Of a stretch of 36,706 nucleotides of DNA, positions 31,898 through 36,706 are shown in pieces. Position numbers and translations under genes: made by a program. How positions within the stretch are numbered: the first letter of the stretch is position 1; each line of letters begins with the position of its first letter. Source of the DNA: Clostridia bacterium (GTDB taxonomy: Bacteria > Bacillota > Clostridia > Oscillospirales > CAG-272); NCBI GenBank assembly GCA_017472695.1, contig JAFUOQ010000028.1, positions 1-36,706 on the forward strand, written 5' to 3'. A model generated the notes under the pieces. That model had not been told where the DNA came from. It did not search any database and saw nothing but the letters and a program-made list of their open reading frames with translations.

Positions 31898-34009
31898 ATG
31901 GACGAAAGATTTGAAAATGATTTAAATGACACAGAAAAAGATGCTTCTGATATAAAGACTGATAATATTATAGTTGATGATACCGAGGATCTTGTTACTC
32001 CCGATAAGGATGTCTTTTCAATGGCTGTTGATGGCAATGTTGTTAAAAAGTCCAAGCGTAAAAAGGGCTTTGCAGCAACCTGGCACGGCGAAGAGGACGA
32101 TAAGGACAAATTTGATGTTGACGAATCATATACAAGCTCTGCAACTGCAGATAAGAGCTTTATGAAGGCGTTTGGCTTGTCGGAAACTGGCAATCATAGA
32201 ACTATATCTGACCTTGATAAGACTCAAAAAACAACGGAGTTTGTAAGCAATGACGAATATACAGATGTTAGCGAAAGACAACAGATTAGAGAAAACTACA
32301 AGATTCTAAAAAGAAAAAATATAAGAAAAATAGTAATTTCTGTTATTTTTGCAATCATTCTTTTCTTACAGGAGAATGTTTTTAGATTTATTGAGATAGA
32401 GGGCTTTGACTATTTTAATATGAGCGCTCATCCGTATATACATATAATTATAAGCTTTGTTGCTTTATTTACATGTGCAATTTGTGCAAGAGACCAAATT
32501 GTTCAAGGAACACGTTCGATTTTTAAAAAAGACTATACACCAGATTCCGTGGCTCCTATTGCCTTGATTGCTGGCGTTTTGCAAACATTAATTACTCTTT
32601 TATTTGTTGCTATAAGCTATGGCACACATATTATGCTTTTCAATTTTCCGGTTGCCGCTGTGTTGATTGGCTCAATAATTTATTTCCATTTAAATATAAA
32701 AAGGGAAAGATATGGCTTTGCGGTTGTTTCCTTCGACCATCCAAAATTTGTACTTGAAAAGGTACAAGAAAATAACGCAGAAAGTGAATTTGATACATTT
32801 ACTACTACAACAACTAGCGGTGGTGATTATATTGGAGAAATTGCACGCACTGCAAAAACACCATTTGTTAAGAATTTCTTTTACAATACCAACACAACCG
32901 TTGATATTAGAAAGTATTTGAAGTTTTATTATATCTTTGCATTTGCAATTCCACTAGCTTTGGCAATAGTATCTATGTTCATTGACAAAACTGATTTAAA
33001 TGTTTATATGGCATTTACTTACTTCTTTGTAGGGCTATTTTGTGTATTGCCAGTTGGAATTTTATTTTCTTATAGCGTTCCATTCTTGATTGCTAATACT
33101 CGTCTTTATACAAGCGATAAGGTTTCTATAATTGGAGAGGAAGCAATTGTTAACTTCGCGGGTATTGATGCAGTGGTAGTAAATGATACTGCGGCGTTCC
33201 CATACAAAAATGTTAAGGTTTCTCCAATTAATTTATACAATAGCTTCACCTTCGAGCAGGTTGCATACTATGCTGCAAGTGGATTTTCCGTCGTTGGTGG
33301 ATCTTTGGCACAGGTATTCAATAATATGCTTGATGGATCAATGTCAAAAAGCTCTAAGGTCAAATTCGTTTGCGCGGGCAGAAACTATTTAAGAGTTACT
33401 GTTGATGGACACGCAATTATTTTCGCTGATAAAAATGGTATGACCATTCAAAATATCGAGGTCGGTGGAGAACATGAGGACAACAAGGGCTTGAGCATTA
33501 TGTATATGGCATGCGATGGTGAACTATGCTCCAAAATGTATATTGATTATAGAATCAACAAGGAGTTCTTGCAGACTACAAAGTATGTAAACTCCAAAAA
33601 TATGATAGTAGGAATTAGAACCTTTGATCCGAACATAAGCAATGATTTGATTAACAGGATAACAGGCTTTACTAAAAAGCAGGTTAAGGTTATTAAGCTA
33701 ACATCAATATCAGACATTCCTTCAACCACACAAAGAAGAGATGGACAAATCGTTTCAAAGGGCTCATCCTGTGCACTTTTAAGGGCTATACCTATGTGTA
33801 GAAGGATTTTAAAAACAAGAAAGGTTATCAAGGCGATAAAAATAATATCATCAGTCTTGGGACTTGCATATTTGGGTGTTTGTATTTTTAGTCCGTTCAG
33901 CTTCGGACCACTCAATGTTCTCCCATCAGGCTCGATTGTTCTATTACATATGGTATTTGCATTTATTATGTATATAGTAACATGTATGATATTGCCAAAG
34001 AAAAAATAA
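31898..34009 (+). CDS. Large membrane protein with P1B-type ATPase layout but no phosphorylation site
   Basis: This is a 703-residue protein. An acidic N-terminus (1-130) precedes eight predicted membrane helices in a 4+2+2 pattern: about 143-160, 181-197, 218-240, 246-264; then 342-362, 372-398; then 645-664, 679-699. That is the topology of P1B metal ATPases. After helix 6 the text SDKVSIIGEEAIVNFAGIDA (406-425) continues as VVVNDTAAFP (426-435). It aligns with the GxLIKGGxALE...VVFDKTGTLT region, but the catalytic Asp is Asn (N429) and KTGT is DTAA. LPVGILF (384-390) stands where CPC(A)L would be; TFDPN (575-579) may replace TGDN; no TGE actuator motif is visible. It is probably a non-pumping pseudo-ATPase. 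GGGAG precedes the ATG. Confidence 0.7.
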   Translation: MDERFENDLNDTEKDASDIKTDNIIVDDTEDLVTPDKDVFSMAVDGNVVKKSKRKKGFAATWHGEEDDKDKFDVDESYTSSATADKSFMKAFGLSETGNHRTISDLDKTQKTTEFVSNDEYTDVSERQQIRENYKILKRKNIRKIVISVIFAIILFLQENVFRFIEIEGFDYFNMSAHPYIHIIISFVALFTCAICARDQIVQGTRSIFKKDYTPDSVAPIALIAGVLQTLITLLFVAISYGTHIMLFNFPVAAVLIGSIIYFHLNIKRERYGFAVVSFDHPKFVLEKVQENNAESEFDTFTTTTTSGGDYIGEIARTAKTPFVKNFFYNTNTTVDIRKYLKFYYIFAFAIPLALAIVSMFIDKTDLNVYMAFTYFFVGLFCVLPVGILFSYSVPFLIANTRLYTSDKVSIIGEEAIVNFAGIDAVVVNDTAAFPYKNVKVSPINLYNSFTFEQVAYYAASGFSVVGGSLAQVFNNMLDGSMSKSSKVKFVCAGRNYLRVTVDGHAIIFADKNGMTIQNIEVGGEHEDNKGLSIMYMACDGELCSKMYIDYRINKEFLQTTKYVNSKNMIVGIRTFDPNISNDLINRITGFTKKQVKVIKLTSISDIPSTTQRRDGQIVSKGSSCALLRAIPMCRRILKTRKVIKAIKIISSVLGLAYLGVCIFSPFSFGPLNVLPSGSIVLLHMVFAFIMYIVTCMILPKKK

Positions 34010-35862
34010 TGCAAAAGGATATTAGCACAATTCTTAAGTCCGTTTCCAAGCCTGCAAGATATACAGGTGGTGAATTTGGACAGATTATAAAGGATAAGGA
34101 AAAGATAAAGACAAGAGTTGCCTTTTGTTTTCCGGACACATATGAGATAGGTATGTCAAACCTCGGTATGAAAATCCTTTATGGCGCAATAAACGAGCTT
34201 CCGTATGCTTGGTGCGAGAGGGCATTTGCCCCTTGGCCAGATATGGAAGAAAAAATGCGTAAAAATCAAATTCCTCTTTTCACTCTGGAAAGCAAGGATG
34301 AAATAAAGGATTTTGATATAATGGCGATTTCAATGCAGTATGAGCTTTGCTATACTACTGCAATTAATATGATTGATTTAGCGGGTATACCTGTATTTTC
34401 AAGGGACAGGGGAGAAGACTGCCCAATAATTCTAGGTGGTGGGCCTTGCGCTTATAACGCAGAGCCTATTGCTGACTTCTTTGATATTTTTAGTATAGGA
34501 GAGGGAGAGGAGGCTCTTTGTGAGCTAGTCGAGCTCTATACTAAAATGAAGGATAATGGTACATACACAAAAGCTGAATTTTTAAGAGAGGCATCTCATC
34601 TTGAGGGCTTCTACGTTCCATCACTATACGAGGTGGAATACAATGAAGATGGCACTATAAAGTCATTTGAGCCTAAATTTGACGATGTTCCTAAAAAGGT
34701 TGTTAAGAGGGTAGTGGCTGATTTAAACACCTCATATTTTCCCTTAAGGCCTGTTATGCCATATATTGAAACTGTGCATGATAGAATAATGCTCGAAACC
34801 TTCCGTGGTTGTATAAGAGGCTGTCGCTTCTGTCAAGCTGGTATGGTTTATCGCCCCGTGCGTGAAAAGAGCGCAGAGGTTCTAAATTCACAGGCAAAGG
34901 CAATTTATAAAAACACAGGCTATAATGAAATATCATTGACCTCACTTTCAATTAGCGACTACTCATGCTTACATGATGCTACTGACATGCTTCTTTCGTG
35001 GACAAATGATAAAAAGATTAACCTATCATTGCCATCATTGCGTGCAGACAGCTTCACCCGAGAGCTTATGCGTAAAATTTCAGGCGTTCGCTCGAGTGGT
35101 CTCACATTTGCTCCAGAGGCGGGCACACAACGACTCCGCGATGCTATAAATAAGAATTTATACGAAAAGGACCTTTTAAATGCTGTTCGTCTTGCTTTTG
35201 AGGGGGGTAAGAGCCAAGTGAAGCTCTATTTTATGAACGGCTTGCCAACAGAAACCTATGAGGATATTGAGGGCATTGGTACTCTCGCAAAAACAGTAGT
35301 AGATGAATATTATAATACGCCAAATCGTTCAAGAAAGCCTGTTTCGGTTACAGTTTCTGTTTCGTGCTTTGTGCCGAAGCCTCATACACCATTTCAATGG
35401 GAGCCACAGGATTCCTTGGAATCTCTACGCTCAAAGCAAATGTTTTTAGCGGAAAAAATCACTGACAAAAAGATACGATATAACTGGCATGAGGCAAAGG
35501 TTTCTCGCCTTGAGGCAGTATTTTCCAAGGGTGATAGACGCCTTTCACGTGCTATTTATTTGGCACAGCAAAAGGGTATGAGATTTGACGCATGGGATGA
35601 ATATTTCGATTATCACAAGTGGATGGAAGTATTTGAGGAGTGCGGAATCGACCCTGATTTCTATGCTAATCGTAAAATGTCATATGATGAGATTTTACCT
35701 TGGGATGTTATTGATATTGGAGTTTCTAAAAGCTTCTTAATAAGCGAAAGCAAAAAAGCTTACCAAAGCCAAACCACACCTAACTGTAAGGAAAAGTGCT
35801 CTGGCTGTGGAGCAAATAAGCTTGGAAGGGAGCATACATGGTGTCCGAAGAAAAACAAATAA
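34009..35862 (+). CDS. TIGR03960-type B12-binding-fold radical SAM protein
   Basis: This is a 617-residue radical SAM protein of the TIGR03960 group. The N-terminal region (about 1-200) resembles a cobalamin-binding-type domain, with KPARYTGGEFG, FPDTYEIGMSNLGMKILY and ILGGGPCAYNAEPIADFFD. The [4Fe-4S]-binding motif is FRGCIRGCRFCQAG near residues 264-277 (C-x3-C-x2-C). The C-terminus ends in a Cys-rich CSGCGANKLGREHTWCPKK. The reaction is not established; linkage to DUF2344 and usually to ribosomal or RNase G genes suggests RNA or ribosome modification. The ATG at 34009 overlaps the upstream stop (TAATG). An in-frame ATG nine codons earlier is possible, but family N-termini resemble MQKDISTILKSVSKPARY. 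Confidence 0.92.
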   Translation: MQKDISTILKSVSKPARYTGGEFGQIIKDKEKIKTRVAFCFPDTYEIGMSNLGMKILYGAINELPYAWCERAFAPWPDMEEKMRKNQIPLFTLESKDEIKDFDIMAISMQYELCYTTAINMIDLAGIPVFSRDRGEDCPIILGGGPCAYNAEPIADFFDIFSIGEGEEALCELVELYTKMKDNGTYTKAEFLREASHLEGFYVPSLYEVEYNEDGTIKSFEPKFDDVPKKVVKRVVADLNTSYFPLRPVMPYIETVHDRIMLETFRGCIRGCRFCQAGMVYRPVREKSAEVLNSQAKAIYKNTGYNEISLTSLSISDYSCLHDATDMLLSWTNDKKINLSLPSLRADSFTRELMRKISGVRSSGLTFAPEAGTQRLRDAINKNLYEKDLLNAVRLAFEGGKSQVKLYFMNGLPTETYEDIEGIGTLAKTVVDEYYNTPNRSRKPVSVTVSVSCFVPKPHTPFQWEPQDSLESLRSKQMFLAEKITDKKIRYNWHEAKVSRLEAVFSKGDRRLSRAIYLAQQKGMRFDAWDEYFDYHKWMEVFEECGIDPDFYANRKMSYDEILPWDVIDIGVSKSFLISESKKAYQSQTTPNCKEKCSGCGANKLGREHTWCPKKNK

Positions 35863-36527
35863 TTCCTGTTAGAATTAAATTTTCAAAGACAGGAGATTTA
35901 ATGTATATCTCACATCTTGACCTTGCTCGTACAATGCAAAGGATAATCTTGCGTTCTGGACTTGATATTTGGTATAGCGAGGGCTTTAACCCACAACCAA
36001 AGATGGTTTTCGCACTGCCTTTACCGACAGGAGTTGAGAGTGAATGTGAGCTTATGGATATTAAGATAAACTCTTATATGCCAAACGAGGAAATTATGGA
36101 TAGATTATCACGCAATTTCCCGCCTAATATGAAGGTTTTGGCAGTTTATCAACCCGAGCAAAAATTTAAAAATATCGCTTTTGCAAAATACAAAATAGAC
36201 TTATATTCCCCTAAAATTTCAGAAAAAGCTTCAAATGATATTTTGGAGCTCTTTAGTGGCGAGTGTCTAATCGAGAAAAAGACAAAAAGCGGTGTAAAAG
36301 AAATCAATATCTGTGATTACATCAAAGAAATTTCAACACAGAATGGCGAAAATTCTATATCAATCGAGGCAGTTTTGTCCGCCGATAATGAAAAAAATTT
36401 AAACCCAGAGCTTTTAGTCGAGGCTATAAGAAGAAACCTCGGCATTATGAATACCGAGGGCACAGAGGAATACTACAAAATTCTTCGTCAATCGCTTTTG
36501 ACAGACGAGCTAAAAGAATTTAACTAA
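35838..36527 (+). CDS. TIGR03936/DUF2344 radical SAM-associated protein
   Basis: This is a 229-residue protein of the DUF2344 family, the regular partner of the TIGR03960 radical SAM protein; in some bacteria the two are fused. The diagnostic start is VRIKFSKTGDLMYISHLDLA (11-30), then GFNPQPKMVFALPLPTGVES (about 49-68). It has no iron-sulfur motif of its own and probably positions substrate. Its ATG overlaps the end of the radical SAM gene by 25 bases, showing tight coupling; GGAGGG-like GGAAGGGAG lies upstream. In many Clostridia RNase G follows next. Here a terminator and an IS30-type element follow instead. Confidence 0.93.
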   Translation: MVSEEKQIIPVRIKFSKTGDLMYISHLDLARTMQRIILRSGLDIWYSEGFNPQPKMVFALPLPTGVESECELMDIKINSYMPNEEIMDRLSRNFPPNMKVLAVYQPEQKFKNIAFAKYKIDLYSPKISEKASNDILELFSGECLIEKKTKSGVKEINICDYIKEISTQNGENSISIEAVLSADNEKNLNPELLVEAIRRNLGIMNTEGTEEYYKILRQSLLTDELKEFN

Positions 36528-36530
36528 ATA

Positions 36531-36557
36531 AAAGCACTTCAATTGAAGTGCTTTTTT
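36531..36557 (+). terminator. Terminator after the DUF2344 gene
   Basis: A perfect 24-base palindrome AAAGCACTTCAA/TTGAAGTGCTTT (36531-36554) with T6 at its 3' end lies four bases after the stop codon. It ends the rlmB-to-DUF2344 run and lies just upstream of the insertion element. Confidence 0.9.
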
Positions 36558-36569
36558 ATATAAAAAGGT

Positions 36570-36706
36570 GAATTATACTATCAAGTGCAACACTTTTAAG
36601 AAAAAAGAACACTCATATTGAATCCTGTGTTATAATGAAGTTACCACACAAACATTAAACAAAAGGAGAATTCAATATGAGCTATACTCATTTTACCATA
36701 GAAGAA
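36570..36706 (+). mobile_element. Left end of an IS30-type insertion sequence (partial)
   Basis: The last ~135 bases look like the left end and transposase start of an IS30-family element. A short dyad AAGTG-CAA-CACTT (36583-36595) lies in the expected inverted-repeat zone, and an extended -10 TGTTATAAT lies near 36629-36637. AAAGGAG then precedes the transposase start. The outer boundary is uncertain by about 15 bases because the right end and target duplication are beyond the window. Confidence 0.65.
36677..36706 (+). CDS. IS30-family transposase, N-terminal fragment (cut by window end)
   Basis: Ten codons are visible, reading MSYTHFTIEE. This matches the highly conserved start of IS30-family transposases (typically MSYTHLTIEER or similar, the beginning of the N-terminal helix-turn-helix). 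AAAGGAG lies nine bases upstream. The DDE catalytic core is outside the window, so intactness cannot be judged. Confidence 0.75.
   Translation, partial: MSYTHFTIEE

Overview
The window reads as chromosomal DNA of an AT-rich, low-GC Gram-positive bacterium, most likely an anaerobic member of Clostridia (Bacillota). Four things point this way. Sporulation-lineage genes are present (gerW/ytfJ, spoIIP-like, gpr-like, a sigH-type sigma factor). Classic Firmicutes neighbourhoods are present (scpA-scpB-DUF2953-gerW-dacF-rluB; rlmB beside sigH; the TIGR03960-TIGR03936 pair). groES-groEL carries a CIRCE operator, and promoters and ribosome sites are near consensus. No species can be named from sequence reading alone.

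Layout, left to right. (1) 1-180: the 3' end of a 23S rRNA gene, then a terminator with no 5S gene in between. (2) 195-894: a small membrane protein and an XRE regulator behind a consensus promoter flanked by two similar imperfect palindromes. (3) 900-1979: a NahK-type sugar kinase on the minus strand. (4) 2133-6566: plus-strand run yfmF-yfmH-lgt-folD. (5) 6567-6936: a gene-free, hairpin-rich stretch with a consensus promoter and no ORF. (6) An AGCS amino-acid/sodium symporter (minus), then HrcA/CIRCE-controlled groES-groEL (plus). (7) 10384-12690: a two-gene minus-strand unit of uncharacterised membrane proteins (TM2/zinc-ribbon protein and a polytopic protein with a Pro-Lys tail). (8) 12819-21458: a ten-gene minus-strand cluster running lon-engB-M50 protease-scpA-scpB-DUF2953-gerW-dacF-rluB-GNAT-like. 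(9) 21622-25086: rqcH and a heparinase II/III-like gene (plus). (10) A secreted SLH-domain protein (minus) and mecA (plus). (11) gpr-spoIIP (minus), both divergent from the textbook proteins. (12) 29263-36527: plus-strand DUF4364, sigH, a zinc-ribbon protein, rlmB, a large membrane protein, a radical SAM protein and its DUF2344 partner. (13) From about 36570 the window runs into an IS30-type insertion sequence.

The main themes are protein quality control (Lon, GroESL, RqcH, MecA), chromosome segregation (ScpAB), envelope and lipoprotein maturation (Lgt, DacF, RIP protease, SLH protein), rRNA/tRNA modification (RluB, RlmB, radical SAM) and remnants or variants of the sporulation programme.

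The most unusual items are these. The 703-residue membrane protein has the layout of a P1B-type ATPase, but the phosphorylation motif DKTGT reads as NDTAA, so it looks like a catalytically dead ATPase. The SpoIIP homologue has lost one of its catalytic-site histidine motifs and sits beside a shortened GPR. The hairpin-rich intergenic region may encode a small RNA. The XRE cassette has two candidate operators. No CRISPR array, prophage or complete mobile element is visible.
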